From a bacterium (GTDB lineage: Bacteria > Patescibacteriota > Saccharimonadia > Saccharimonadales > UBA4665), in assembly GCA_021799575.1 (NCBI GenBank), contig JAJZAD010000003.1, positions 42,581-106,580 on the forward strand: a DNA stretch of 64,000 bases, read 5' to 3'. A program made the translations under genes and the position numbers. Under the pieces are notes generated by a model that was not told where the DNA came from, did not search any database, and saw nothing but the letters and a program-made list of their open reading frames with translations. Shown here piece by piece: positions 8,383-16,985 of the stretch; the stretch's first letter is position 1; the number at the start of each line of letters is the position of its first letter.

Positions 8383-9219
8383 TTATCTCCTCTTTCCTGT
8401 ATGCCGGCTACGAACTATTAGCTTATCGGTAGACTTATTATGCCTGGTCTTATAACCAAGAGTTTTTTGACCCCATGGCGTTCTCGGTGCTTTGGCCATA
8501 CGATGTCTACCGCCGTCTCCTCCTCCATGCGGGTGATCTACAGCGTTCATAACCACTCCACGAACAGTCGGTCTAATCCCTTTATGACGATTTCGTCCGG
8601 CTTTACCGAGTCTAACATTCTGATGCTGTTCATTGCCGACTGCACCAATACTGGCATTACATTCTACTCGAAACAACCTGACTTCTCCACTGGGCAGTTT
8701 GACTTGAGCTTTAACATCATCTTTAGATATTAACTGAGCTGAGCTACCAGCGACCCGGACGATCTTTGCCCCTTTTCCCGGAATTAATTCTATAGCATGA
8801 ATTATGCTGCCTAACGGTATGTTTTTAAGCGGCATTCTATTTCCAGTGTCGATGCTAATATCACTACCTGACTTTAGTTTTTGTCCTTTAACTAAACCTT
8901 GAGGGGCAATTACATAGTGATACGCTCCGTCAGCGGTTTTTAGTCTGGCAATTCTAGCGCTTCGATTTGGATCATACTCAATTTGTTCTACCGTTCCTTT
9001 AAAACCGCTAGGCAGCGTAAAACTTATTTGCCGGTACAAGCGTTTACTTCCGCTACCTTTATGACGGACGGTTATTCTTCCTTGATTGTTACGTCCGACA
9101 TTTCTATTTAGCCTAAAGGTTAATGATTTAAGCGGTTTATCGGTAGTTACACCAGCCTTATCTTGACTAGTCATGCCTCGCCGAGCGTTAGAGGTAGGAT
9201 TATATTTTACGATCGACAT
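8383..9219 (-). CDS. rplB: 50S ribosomal protein L2
   Basis: L2 (278 residues, typical) is needed for subunit association and supports the peptidyl transferase centre. The RNA-binding domain and the C-terminal VDHPHGGGDGGRH motif, with the conserved histidine near residue 230, are intact; the usual MNPVDHPHGGG reads MNAVDHPHGGG, a proline to alanine change. N-terminal KPLKSLTFRLNRNVGRNNQG is also typical. It follows rplW by five bases. Confidence 0.97.
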   Translation of the reverse strand: MSIVKYNPTSNARRGMTSQDKAGVTTDKPLKSLTFRLNRNVGRNNQGRITVRHKGSGSKRLYRQISFTLPSGFKGTVEQIEYDPNRSARIARLKTADGAYHYVIAPQGLVKGQKLKSGSDISIDTGNRMPLKNIPLGSIIHAIELIPGKGAKIVRVAGSSAQLISKDDVKAQVKLPSGEVRLFRVECNASIGAVGNEQHQNVRLGKAGRNRHKGIRPTVRGVVMNAVDHPHGGGDGGRHRMAKAPRTPWGQKTLGYKTRHNKSTDKLIVRSRHTGKRR

Positions 9220-9224
9220 AACAA

Positions 9225-9656
9225 TTACTCTTTTTCCTTATTACGGGCCAGCTTCTTGGGTCGTAGCGCTAGCCGGCCTTTATTCTTCTTATCTTGTTTC
9301 TCAAGTTGTTTTGCCATTTCTTCTTGAACTTTTTCGGCCTGATTTTCTTCTTCCTCGATAGCATTAAAGAATGGTAAAGATTCACCCTTCATTAAACTGA
9401 TGTATGCCTTTTTATAGTCCTGATCAGTTCCTTTAATCACCCTGCGTCCTTTATCTGATATGGTACGTCTGGCCTTACCCTTAACATTAACAACCCGCAC
9501 GGATTTGACCTTAACTTTAAATTGTTCCTCTATCGTTTCTTTAATAGTTAGGCTATTGACCTTGTTGTTTACGTCTACTACATATACACCTTGACTGCTT
9601 AAGGAGTAGGTCTTTTCACTTAGTCGTGGTAGAAGATTAATAGGTTTCTGCTTCAT
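9225..9656 (-). CDS. rplW: 50S ribosomal protein L23 with long charged C-terminal tail
   Basis: Residues 1-95 are a normal L23 (LLPRLSEKTYSLSSQGVYVV, then VKVKSVRVVNVKGKARR), the exit-site protein that docks trigger factor and SRP. The protein continues for about 45 further residues, acidic first (EEEENQAEKVQEEMAKQLEK) and then very basic (KNKGRLALRPKKLARNKEKE), predicted helical. Such a tail is absent from most L23 proteins and would project near the exit. It lies 10 bases after rplD. Confidence 0.95.
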   Translation of the reverse strand: MKQKPINLLPRLSEKTYSLSSQGVYVVDVNNKVNSLTIKETIEEQFKVKVKSVRVVNVKGKARRTISDKGRRVIKGTDQDYKKAYISLMKGESLPFFNAIEEEENQAEKVQEEMAKQLEKQDKKNKGRLALRPKKLARNKEKE

Positions 9657-9666
9657 AATAATTCCT

Positions 9667-10323
9667 TTATAGGGACTTTTTTAATTTCCTGTCTTCCTTA
9701 AGCCACTCGGTGATGGTATCGGTAGCGCTTTTAGTAATAACTAGGGTATCCGCATCTATTAAGCGAGCAATATTTAAATATTTAGCATTTACAACCAATA
9801 CATTAGTTAAATTTGCTGCTGCGAGTTTGAGTTCTTTGTCCACCTGATCAACGACAATCAACGTATAGCCGTCAACTCCAATTTTAGACAACAGTTCGTT
9901 AAGTACTCTAGTTTTAGGTTGCTTCAATTGAATATCTTCAATAATTCTTATCTTATTTTCGCTGTTTAATATGGACAAAGCTTGACGGATTGCAGCACGT
10001 TTAGCTTTCAAGTTTAGCTTTTGGGTGTAATTTTCTTGTCCAGTAGGACCGAAAACGATTCCACCACCTACCCATAATGGAGTACGGCTTGAACCAACTC
10101 TGGCTCGACCGGTTCCTTTTTGCCGCCACGGCTTTTTGCCGCCTCCTCTAACCATACCGCGGGTTTTGGTAACAGCTAGATTCTTTCGACCATTAGCTAA
10201 ATATGAACGATAAGCTTGCGCTAATAGATCATGATTTATCTTTTTGACTCCAAATACATCGGTATCAAGTTTGAATTGAGTTGTCATTTTAGTTCCGGTT
10301 TTAGAGTAAGATAGGACTGACAT
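9667..10323 (-). CDS. rplD: 50S ribosomal protein L4
   Basis: The 218-residue protein contains the tunnel-constriction loop GGGKKPWRQKGTGRARVGSS followed by TPLWVGGGIVFGP, the L4 hallmark. In E. coli L4 also represses the S10 operon. A 12-residue N-terminal leader precedes the usual start region, so an internal ATG at residue 13 (MTTQFKLD) is possible, but the upstream ATG overlaps the rplC stop as TAATG, which favours it. Confidence 0.96.
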   Translation of the reverse strand: MSVLSYSKTGTKMTTQFKLDTDVFGVKKINHDLLAQAYRSYLANGRKNLAVTKTRGMVRGGGKKPWRQKGTGRARVGSSRTPLWVGGGIVFGPTGQENYTQKLNLKAKRAAIRQALSILNSENKIRIIEDIQLKQPKTRVLNELLSKIGVDGYTLIVVDQVDKELKLAAANLTNVLVVNAKYLNIARLIDADTLVITKSATDTITEWLKEDRKLKKSL

Positions 10324-10937
10324 TATTTAGCCTCCCGAAGTATAACTAAACCTTTTTTGGGCCCTGGAACTGCTCCTTTAACACCTATAGAGTTGGATTC
10401 ACTGTCTATATAAGCAATTTTAAGACCTTTAGTCGTAACTTTACTTGCACCCATTCTACCGGGCATCTTTTTGCCTTTTAGAATATGCTGAGGATACATA
10501 GATCCGATTGATCCGACTCTCCGATAACTGCGCCCACCGTGCGTTTTACGACCACGGTGGAATCCGTGTCGTTTGATTGTGCCAGCCCAACCTTTCCCCT
10601 TACTGTTAGCAGTAACATCTACAGTATCCCCGACATTAAAAATGTCGGCCTTAAGCACGTCGCCGACATTAGTTTGGTCATTGTTTTCATCAATTCGGAA
10701 TTCTCTTATAACTGATGGCATTTCTTTTATTTCTTTAAAAGATCCTGCCAACGGTTTAGAAAGCTTTTTAGCTTTTTCGGCGCCGATAATTAGAGCACTA
10801 TAACTGTCTTTCTCAACTGTCCGTTTGCCTATAACTTGATTATTTACGGCAGACAGAATAGTTATCGGAGTTAGTGTTCCGTCGCTGCCGATAATTGTAG
10901 TCATGCCTACTTTGCGTGTAATTAATGCTTTCATCAT
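10323..10937 (-). CDS. rplC: 50S ribosomal protein L3
   Basis: L3 (204 residues) starts the large-subunit assembly and reaches the peptidyl transferase centre. The signature GWAGTIKRHGFHRGRKTHGG and the following SIGSMYPQHILKGKKMPGRM are intact, including the glutamine that PrmB methylates in other bacteria. Two adjacent ATGs (10937 and 10934) could start it; no clear Shine-Dalgarno precedes either. It is separated from rpsJ by 211 bases that carry their own promoter. Confidence 0.96.
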   Translation of the reverse strand: MMKALITRKVGMTTIIGSDGTLTPITILSAVNNQVIGKRTVEKDSYSALIIGAEKAKKLSKPLAGSFKEIKEMPSVIREFRIDENNDQTNVGDVLKADIFNVGDTVDVTANSKGKGWAGTIKRHGFHRGRKTHGGRSYRRVGSIGSMYPQHILKGKKMPGRMGASKVTTKGLKIAYIDSESNSIGVKGAVPGPKKGLVILREAK

Positions 10938-11096
10938 CTTGTTCGGATAATTATTGTTTGATTAGTCTTAAATCTATTCCTAATACCTTGCCGGCATCAG
11001 CTCATAAACTAACCAGAATTGTTTAAAGTGGCTTTGAGTCAATTAAGCCAAACTAAATACACCTTCTTTAACTTATCTGATAATTGATACCGTAAT

Positions 11097-11125
11097 AGAT
11101 TATCAACTTAACACTAAACTGTCAA
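11097..11125 (-). promoter_or_regulatory. Promoter between rpsJ and rplC
   Basis: On the minus strand TTGACA (11125-11120) and TAATCT (11102-11097) are 17 bases apart, with a TG one base before the -10 box. It lies in the 211-base gap between rpsJ and rplC and would give rplC a leader of about 150 bases. The leader holds a small ATTAG/CTAAT hairpin near the start codon. In most bacteria no promoter is needed here because rpsJ leads the S10 operon. Confidence 0.45.
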
Positions 11126-11148
11126 TGTGTTGAACTTATTACTGCATT

Positions 11149-11475
11149 TTACATTTTGATCTCGACGTCACATCCGGCAGGAAGAGATAAATTCATTAAA
11201 CTATCGATTGTTTTGGGTGTCGGTTCAAAAACGTCTATCAACCTTTTATGAACGCGCATTTCAAATTGCTCGCGGCTCTTCTTATACACATTAGGACTTT
11301 TAATGACTGTAAAAACGGATTTTCTGGTCGGTAACGGTATAGGCCCGGCTAAACTTGCTCCGGTACGTAGTGCAGTGTCTATAATCTGTTTAGCCGCCTG
11401 ATCTATGACTTTGTGGTCGTAAGATTTCAGTCGGATTCTGATCCTCTGCTTATTATCGGTCTTAGCTTCGCTCAT
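11149..11475 (-). CDS. rpsJ: 30S ribosomal protein S10
   Basis: The 108-residue protein has [20 protein letters not shown] and [20 protein letters not shown], followed by the [13 protein letters not shown] segment, all standard for S10 (NusE). Besides its 30S-head role S10 joins NusB and NusG in transcription antitermination. It is 51 bases downstream of tuf and appears transcribed with it. Confidence 0.97.
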   Translation of the reverse strand: MSEAKTDNKQRIRIRLKSYDHKVIDQAAKQIIDTALRTGASLAGPIPLPTRKSVFTVIKSPNVYKKSREQFEMRVHKRLIDVFEPTPKTIDSLMNLSLPAGCDVEIKM

Positions 11476-11526
11476 TTTCTAATATTCTACTGGTTTAAAA
11501 GTTATCAAGACGTGTCACAATACTAA

Positions 11527-12708
11527 TTATTTGACGATTTTAGTAACTACACCTGCTCCTACAGTACGTCCACCTTCACGAATTGCAAATCTTAAGCCTT
11601 GATCCATAGCTATCGGTGCTAACAACTTAACATTGAAAGTTACTGTATCACCGGGCATTACCATTTCTTTATCGGCTGGCAGTTCTACTTCTCCAGTAAC
11701 GTCCGTGGTACGGAAATAAAATTGCGGCTTATACCCTTTAAAGAACGGTGTGTGTCGGCCGCCTTCTTCTTTGGTTAGAATATAGACTTCACTTTCAAAT
11801 TCAGTGTGAGGAGTAATCGTACCAGGTTTGGCTAGAACTTGTCCGCGTTCGATGTCATCGCGTTCAATACCTCTTAATAAAACTCCCGCGTTATCGCCTG
11901 CCCGGCCTTCATCAAGTTGCTTCTTGAAAGCTTCGATACCGGTGACTACCGACTTTTTGGTCGGACGAATACCCACGATTTCGACTTCATCATTCATTTT
12001 AACTACGCCTGATTCGATCCTTCCCGTGGCTACAGTACCTCGACCCTTGATTGAGAACACATCTTCAATCGGCATCAGGAACGGTTTGTCAAGTTCACGT
12101 ACCGGTTCAGGAATATAATCATCCATAGCATGGACTAATTCTAAGATCGAGTCCTCGTTCTCTTTATCGCCTTCGAGCGCCTTTGCGGCAGATCCTCGTA
12201 TAATTGGACAATTGCGGTCGTATTCATACTTAGCTAATAAATCACGAATTTCTTCTTCTACCAGGTCAACCAGTTCCGGATCGGCTAGATCCATTTTGTT
12301 CATATAAACAATAATGCTTGGCACACCTACCTGGCGGGCAAGTAATACGTGCTCGCGGGTTTGCGGCATCGGTCCGTCTGCAGCGCTTACTACTAATATG
12401 GCTCCGTCAATTTGCGCTGCTCCGGTAATCATGTTTTTAACATAGTCTGCGTGTCCAGGCATGTCGACGTGCGCGTAATGGCGTTTTTCGCTTTCGTATT
12501 CCTGGTGAGAAGTTGCAATAGTGATTCCTCTGGCCCTCTCTTCAGGAGCCTTGTCGATCTGATCATAAGGTACGGGTTTGTTAACTTCGCTTGGTAGTCT
12601 TTTTGCTAAAACTGCGGTAATTGCTGCAGTCAGAGTTGTTTTACCGTGGTCTACGTGTCCCATGGTTCCGACGTTGACATGCGGTTTACTCCGGTCAAAA
12701 GTGGCCAT
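11527..12708 (-). CDS. tuf: Elongation factor Tu
   Basis: EF-Tu (393 residues) delivers aminoacyl-tRNA to the ribosome. G1 is GHVDHGKT (18-25), G2 RGITI, G3 DMPGH (usually DCPGH), G4 NKMD and G5 GSAAKAL (usually GSALKAL). Domains 2 and 3 follow, with VEMVMPGD-like and terminal [13 protein letters not shown] blocks. The ATG has an AAGGAG site about nine bases upstream. It is the only tuf in the window. A divergent plus-strand gene of unknown function separates it from fusA, although the two are adjacent in the classical str operon. Confidence 0.98.
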   Translation of the reverse strand: MATFDRSKPHVNVGTMGHVDHGKTTLTAAITAVLAKRLPSEVNKPVPYDQIDKAPEERARGITIATSHQEYESEKRHYAHVDMPGHADYVKNMITGAAQIDGAILVVSAADGPMPQTREHVLLARQVGVPSIIVYMNKMDLADPELVDLVEEEIRDLLAKYEYDRNCPIIRGSAAKALEGDKENEDSILELVHAMDDYIPEPVRELDKPFLMPIEDVFSIKGRGTVATGRIESGVVKMNDEVEIVGIRPTKKSVVTGIEAFKKQLDEGRAGDNAGVLLRGIERDDIERGQVLAKPGTITPHTEFESEVYILTKEEGGRHTPFFKGYKPQFYFRTTDVTGEVELPADKEMVMPGDTVTFNVKLLAPIAMDQGLRFAIREGGRTVGAGVVTKIVK

Positions 12709-12802
12709 TATTGATTACTCCTTGTAATAGTTTATGCTAATAATTAAGTTATACTATCGTGACATAAGCTTCAAAGGCTCACGTTGGATATCAGTGTTTG
12801 GT

Positions 12803-12831
12803 AGTATAGATAATAGCACTACCTTTGTAAA
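12803..12831 (-). promoter_or_regulatory. Promoter of tuf-rpsJ
   Basis: TTTACA (12831-12826) and TATACT (12808-12803) on the minus strand are exactly 17 bases apart. Transcription would begin near 12796, leaving a leader of about 88 bases with a good AAGGAG site. The -35 region shares the ten-mer ctttgtaaag (plus strand) with the infA promoter. Confidence 0.7.
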
Positions 12832-12897
12832 GTGTTTTAGGCTGAATAATATCTTATTGATATCATTTATTTAAAAATAATGACGTAGTATGTAATT

Positions 12898-13716
12898 ATG
12901 GCTCAAGAAGACAGGTCCTATTCAATTGCTTATCAACTTTATGGTAACGGTCCATTATCTGAGGTGTATAAGAATCTAGATATGTTGACGGATATAGATC
13001 GGAAACTAGAAGCGGTGGGTAAGATATTGTATTTTGCCGAATCAGATATTCAAACGGAACAAATCGATGATTGGATGGCTGATTTGGAAGATAAAGCCGA
13101 TTTTATTCATGCAAAAATCGAAGATAATCTAGTAGAGGCTTCAAATGAAATATCTAAGCAGAACACACGCACAATATCGGGTGAATATGATAGCCTGTCT
13201 GTTTTTCTAGGTTACATTAGTTATCTAGCTCAAGTTGGACGAGAAATTCAACAGGTATCAAATTTAAAGGATATGAGCGAAACAATCGCCGTTGGGGTAC
13301 TGTCGTTGTTGCCGGGTGTTCCGATTATTCACCGACCTGATTCATTACATCCTAGGGCAATGGTAATTGGCGATAAGTACCCTAGTTTAAGCATTAGGTA
13401 TATAGATGCATTTGACCAATCGATTGACAACTATAGCGGTATTTCAATTACCTTTTTAGGCAAAGTGGCAGTACGGATGGTTGACAAACCGAGAGTCATC
13501 AAAGTCAACCCAAATACTTTTCTTCGAGGATCGATGGTTATCGGGAGCAACGCAATTAACAATTACCTTGATGATTTGGATTCTCAAAGTAGTAATAATC
13601 CTAATTTTGATTACAGGATTTCAACTCTTATATCTGACTTGGGTATGCTTTACCAGCCTAAAGATAAACATTACGATGACGAGCTAATGGGAGAGATAAA
13701 CCTTTTCCACTCTTAA
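12898..13716 (+). CDS. Protein of unknown function inserted between tuf and fusA
   Basis: I do not recognise this 272-residue protein. It is acidic, with no signal peptide and no obvious membrane segment; residues 20-120 look helical and the second half looks alpha/beta. There is no visible nucleotide-binding motif or cysteine cluster. It is read on the plus strand between two minus-strand elongation-factor genes: divergent from tuf (189-base spacer containing the tuf promoter) and convergent with fusA, whose stop codon overlaps its own TAA by a few bases. No clear Shine-Dalgarno precedes the ATG. Its codon use and AT content resemble its neighbours. An open frame of this length with tight packing argues for a real gene. 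Confidence 0.8.
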   Translation: MAQEDRSYSIAYQLYGNGPLSEVYKNLDMLTDIDRKLEAVGKILYFAESDIQTEQIDDWMADLEDKADFIHAKIEDNLVEASNEISKQNTRTISGEYDSLSVFLGYISYLAQVGREIQQVSNLKDMSETIAVGVLSLLPGVPIIHRPDSLHPRAMVIGDKYPSLSIRYIDAFDQSIDNYSGISITFLGKVAVRMVDKPRVIKVNPNTFLRGSMVIGSNAINNYLDDLDSQSSNNPNFDYRISTLISDLGMLYQPKDKHYDDELMGEINLFHS

Positions 13717-15803
13717 TGCTTAAGATTCTTTGCAATTATACCTTCCGTAATATGCGTGGGAACGTCCTGATAGTGGTGTAGTTCCATGCTGGAACTGGCA
13801 CGTCCTTGAGTCATAGAACGCAGATTAGTAGTATAACCGAACAATTCCGCTAACGGTACCAGTGCGGTAATTTCTTTGATACCTGACGATAAATCTTCCA
13901 TAGTTTCTATTCGCCCGCGTTTGGCATTTAAATCTCCGATTACATCACCCATGAATTCTTCAGGAGTAACCACCACTAATTTCATTATCGGCTCCAGTAA
14001 TACCGGGTTAGCTTTCTTGACACCTTCTTGTAAGGCAATTGACCCGGCAATCGAAAATGCCATTTCCGATGAATCCACGTCGTGGTAACTCCCATCGTAT
14101 AGCTCGGCTTTAATATCCACGACCGGATATCCGGCTATTACGCCGTTAGAAAGAGCTTCTTCAATCCCTTTCCTGACTGCAGGAATATATTCGCTGGGGA
14201 CAACACCGCCTTTTACTGAATCTATGAACTGGAAGCCGGCACCTTGTTCATTAGGAGATAATCTAATCCAGACATCACCGTATTGACCTCTACCTCCAGT
14301 TTGACGAATATATTTACCCTGTACTTCAACGTTTTCTTTACGAATTGTTTCTCTATACGCTACTTGAGGTTGACCGATATTGGCCTCTACGCCGAATTCT
14401 CGCTTCATTCGATCGACGATTATTTCCAAATGCAGCTCACCCATACCGGAAATTATTGTTTGTCCCGTTTCATCATCCACCCGGATGCGGAATGTCGGAT
14501 CTTCTTCAGCCAATCTTTGCAGCGCCTGACTCATTTTTTCTTGGTCAGCTTTAGTTTTTGGTTCAATCGCAATTGAAACGGGAGGTTCTGGAAAAGATAT
14601 ACTTTCTAAAATTATCGGATTTGAAGGATCACAAAGTGTATTACCGGTAGTAGTACCTTTTAAGCCTACTATAGCGGCTATGTCGCCAGCGGTTACTTTA
14701 GCCACATCTTCCCGCTTATCGGCTTGCATGCGAACGATTCGTCCGACGCGTTCTTTTTCGTTTGTAGAACTATTAAGGATGTAGCTACCGGCATCGATTT
14801 TACCTGAGTAGACTCTAAAATATGCTAATTTGCCGACAAAAGGGTCAGTAGCGATTTTAAAAGCTAGTGCTGTGAATGGTTCATTTTCAGTCGGCTTTCT
14901 CTCTATTTCTGCCCCGGTTTTAGGATGTTTACCCCATGTCGATCCGCGATCCATCGGACTGGGCAAAAAATCAGCTACTAAATCTAATAATTTTTCTACA
15001 ATTACACCTCTTCCATCTCCTCCGGTGACCGGAAAAAACTTTCCGGAAAGGGTAGCTGAACGTACAGCCCTAGTTACATCTTCATTGCTCATACCTTCTT
15101 CACCGACCTCCAGGTATTTGTCCAGCATTTCTACATCTTCTGCAACCGAGTTTTCAATCAACAACGAACGATATTTTTTTACTTCGTCTAACATTTCTGC
15201 CGGAATATCTCTTTCAACAAGCTCATGATCAGTATAGTCTTTATAGGTGTAGGCTTTCCTGGAAATTAGATCTACTACCCCGTTAACAGATTGTTCAAAA
15301 CCAATAGGTAAATGTACTGGAAAGGCTAATCTATTCAGCCTAGCGTGGATTGAATCGAGTGACTTATAAAAGTCACCTCCTGTCTGGTTAATTTTATTTA
15401 TGAAACAGATTCGCGGGACGTTATATTTATCGGCCTGACGCCATACAGTTTCGCTTTGACTCTCTACTCCCATTTTACCGTCGAAAACTACTACTGCACC
15501 GTCTAATACCCGAAGACTACGCTCTACCTCTACAGTAAAGTCGATATGCCCTGGTGTATCAATAATGTTAATTTGATGCCCTTTCCAATAACACGTTACA
15601 GCTGCCGATACAATAGTTATGCCACGCTCTCTCTCTTGAGCCATCCAATCGGTTGTAGTTTCTCCTTCATGAACGGCACCGATTTTATGCTTTAAGCCTG
15701 TCCGATATAAAATGCCTTCTGTGGTAGTGGTTTTCCCTGCATCTATATGAGCTATAATGCCAATATTGCGTAAGGACTCAATCGGATAATTTTTCATTGA
15801 CAT
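13713..15803 (-). CDS. fusA: Elongation factor G, with NKIN in the G4 motif
   Basis: EF-G (696 residues) is the translocase GTPase. G1 AHIDAGKT (18-25), G2 RGITI (60-64) and G3 DTPGH (82-86) are canonical, and domains II-V follow at normal length. The G4 guanine-recognition motif NKxD reads N136-K137-I138-N139: the aspartate that normally hydrogen-bonds the guanine is asparagine (codon AAC, plus strand 15387-15389). The flanking CFINKINQTGGDF is otherwise typical. The start could be Met1 or Met3. It follows rpsG by 23 bases. Confidence 0.97.
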   Translation of the reverse strand: MSMKNYPIESLRNIGIIAHIDAGKTTTTEGILYRTGLKHKIGAVHEGETTTDWMAQERERGITIVSAAVTCYWKGHQINIIDTPGHIDFTVEVERSLRVLDGAVVVFDGKMGVESQSETVWRQADKYNVPRICFINKINQTGGDFYKSLDSIHARLNRLAFPVHLPIGFEQSVNGVVDLISRKAYTYKDYTDHELVERDIPAEMLDEVKKYRSLLIENSVAEDVEMLDKYLEVGEEGMSNEDVTRAVRSATLSGKFFPVTGGDGRGVIVEKLLDLVADFLPSPMDRGSTWGKHPKTGAEIERKPTENEPFTALAFKIATDPFVGKLAYFRVYSGKIDAGSYILNSSTNEKERVGRIVRMQADKREDVAKVTAGDIAAIVGLKGTTTGNTLCDPSNPIILESISFPEPPVSIAIEPKTKADQEKMSQALQRLAEEDPTFRIRVDDETGQTIISGMGELHLEIIVDRMKREFGVEANIGQPQVAYRETIRKENVEVQGKYIRQTGGRGQYGDVWIRLSPNEQGAGFQFIDSVKGGVVPSEYIPAVRKGIEEALSNGVIAGYPVVDIKAELYDGSYHDVDSSEMAFSIAGSIALQEGVKKANPVLLEPIMKLVVVTPEEFMGDVIGDLNAKRGRIETMEDLSSGIKEITALVPLAELFGYTTNLRSMTQGRASSSMELHHYQDVPTHITEGIIAKNLKH

Positions 15804-15826
15804 ATTTTTAGTTTATATGAGTTATT

Positions 15827-16306
15827 TCAACCTCTAGCAAAATGAGCAAACGCTCTGTTAGCCTCAGCCATGCGATGGGTATCTTCGCGCTTTTTAACTG
15901 CTGCACCTTGGGAGTTGTACGCATCTTGAAGTTCAAGAGCTAATCTATCGGCCATACTCATGCCTTTTCTGGACCTGGCAGATTGAACTAGCCACATGAT
16001 TGTAAGATGAGTTTGTCTTTGTCCCTTAACTTCAAATGGTATCTGATAGTTTGCACCACCGATTCTACGTGAACGGGTTTCAAGATACGGCTGAATATTT
16101 TTATATGCTTGCTCAAATACTTCTAAAGGATTATCTACCTTCAGTTTGTCTGCAGCTTTTTGCATACTGGTATAAACTATTTGTTCCGCAAGTTGTTTTT
16201 TACCATTTAGCATTACCCTGTTAATGAGTCGTTGCACGAGAATACTGTTATATAATCTATCAGGCTCGATTTTTCTAGTTAAAGCTTTGGTAGTTTTTCG
16301 TGGCAT
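15827..16306 (-). CDS. rpsG: 30S ribosomal protein S7
   Basis: S7 (159 residues) initiates assembly of the 30S head and contacts the E-site tRNA. Diagnostic blocks are NRVMLNGKKQLAEQIVY, NIQPYLETRSRRIGGANYQI and AFAHFARG at the end. In E. coli it represses the str operon by binding the rpsL-rpsG spacer; here that spacer is 38 bases. It begins MPRKTTKAL. Confidence 0.97.
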   Translation of the reverse strand: MPRKTTKALTRKIEPDRLYNSILVQRLINRVMLNGKKQLAEQIVYTSMQKAADKLKVDNPLEVFEQAYKNIQPYLETRSRRIGGANYQIPFEVKGQRQTHLTIMWLVQSARSRKGMSMADRLALELQDAYNSQGAAVKKREDTHRMAEANRAFAHFARG

Positions 16307-16344
16307 TATCTTTCCTTATAATCTGCTTTTAAAGCTCGTGTCTT

Positions 16345-16752
16345 TTAAGCTTTCTTGGTTCCGTATTTACTACGTCCCTGTTTACGGTTATTCACTCCTT
16401 GAAGGTCAAGCGTACCGCGAACTATATGATATCTGACGCCGGGTAAATCTTTAACCCTCCCGCCGCGCACTAGAACTACTGCATGTTCTTGCAAGTTATG
16501 ACCTTCGCCACCTATATACGCCCAAACTTCGTATCCGTTCGTTAAACGAACTCGAGCTACTTTTCTTAATGCCGAGTTAGGTTTTTTCGGCGTTTTAGTT
16601 GTTACCTTGATACAAACTCCTCGTTTAAACGGAGCTTGTTTCTCATAGTTAACAGTTCTTAAGTTATTGACAACTCTTAACATAGCCGGCGATTTACTTT
16701 TGTGAGTAACTTTAACTCGGGGCTTTCTGATTAATTGATTTATAGTAGGCAT
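16345..16752 (-). CDS. rpsL: 30S ribosomal protein S12
   Basis: S12 (135 residues) lines the decoding site. It starts [12 protein letters not shown], has the [20 protein letters not shown] block and [19 protein letters not shown]. Both lysines where streptomycin-resistance changes occur elsewhere (the K of TPKKPNSA and of GGRVKDLPG) are wild type. It is the first gene of the str operon, with a long leader. Confidence 0.98.
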   Translation of the reverse strand: MPTINQLIRKPRVKVTHKSKSPAMLRVVNNLRTVNYEKQAPFKRGVCIKVTTKTPKKPNSALRKVARVRLTNGYEVWAYIGGEGHNLQEHAVVLVRGGRVKDLPGVRYHIVRGTLDLQGVNNRKQGRSKYGTKKA

Positions 16753-16833
16753 ATAATTATTATTGGCATTTAATCCTATGATGGCCTAAATCGACCATGA
16801 ACTTTCAATTTTCGCTTTGCTTAATCACGCTTA

Positions 16834-16851
16834 TTACGATACCTGTCGTAA
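16834..16851 (-). promoter_or_regulatory. Hairpin in the str-operon leader
   Basis: A perfect seven-base inverted repeat (ATTACGA at 16833-16839, TCGTAAT at 16846-16852) with a six-base loop lies about 85 bases before the rpsL ATG, inside the roughly 175-base leader implied by the promoter at 16933-16961. There is no T-run, so it is not a terminator. It could be a ribosomal-protein feedback site; nothing in the sequence proves that. Confidence 0.3.
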
Positions 16852-16932
16852 TCAGACTACTAATTAAGTGGTTCGTTCAAACCATTTAGCACTTTAGGCG
16901 CTTACTAAACTTATTATCTTAGTTTGTGTTGC

Positions 16933-16961
16933 ATTCTACCATTTAGTTCCATTCTCTTCAA
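16933..16961 (-). promoter_or_regulatory. Promoter of rpsL-rpsG-fusA
   Basis: On the minus strand TTGAAG (16961-16956) and TAGAAT (16938-16933) are 17 bases apart. It lies in the 233-base gap after rpoC. Next to it, a seven-base stem (AACAGAT/ATCTGTT, about 16961-16980) just past the rpoC stop may slow or end rpoC transcription, but it has no U-tract. Confidence 0.6.
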
Positions 16962-16985
16962 CAGATATTTTGATCTGTTAATAAT

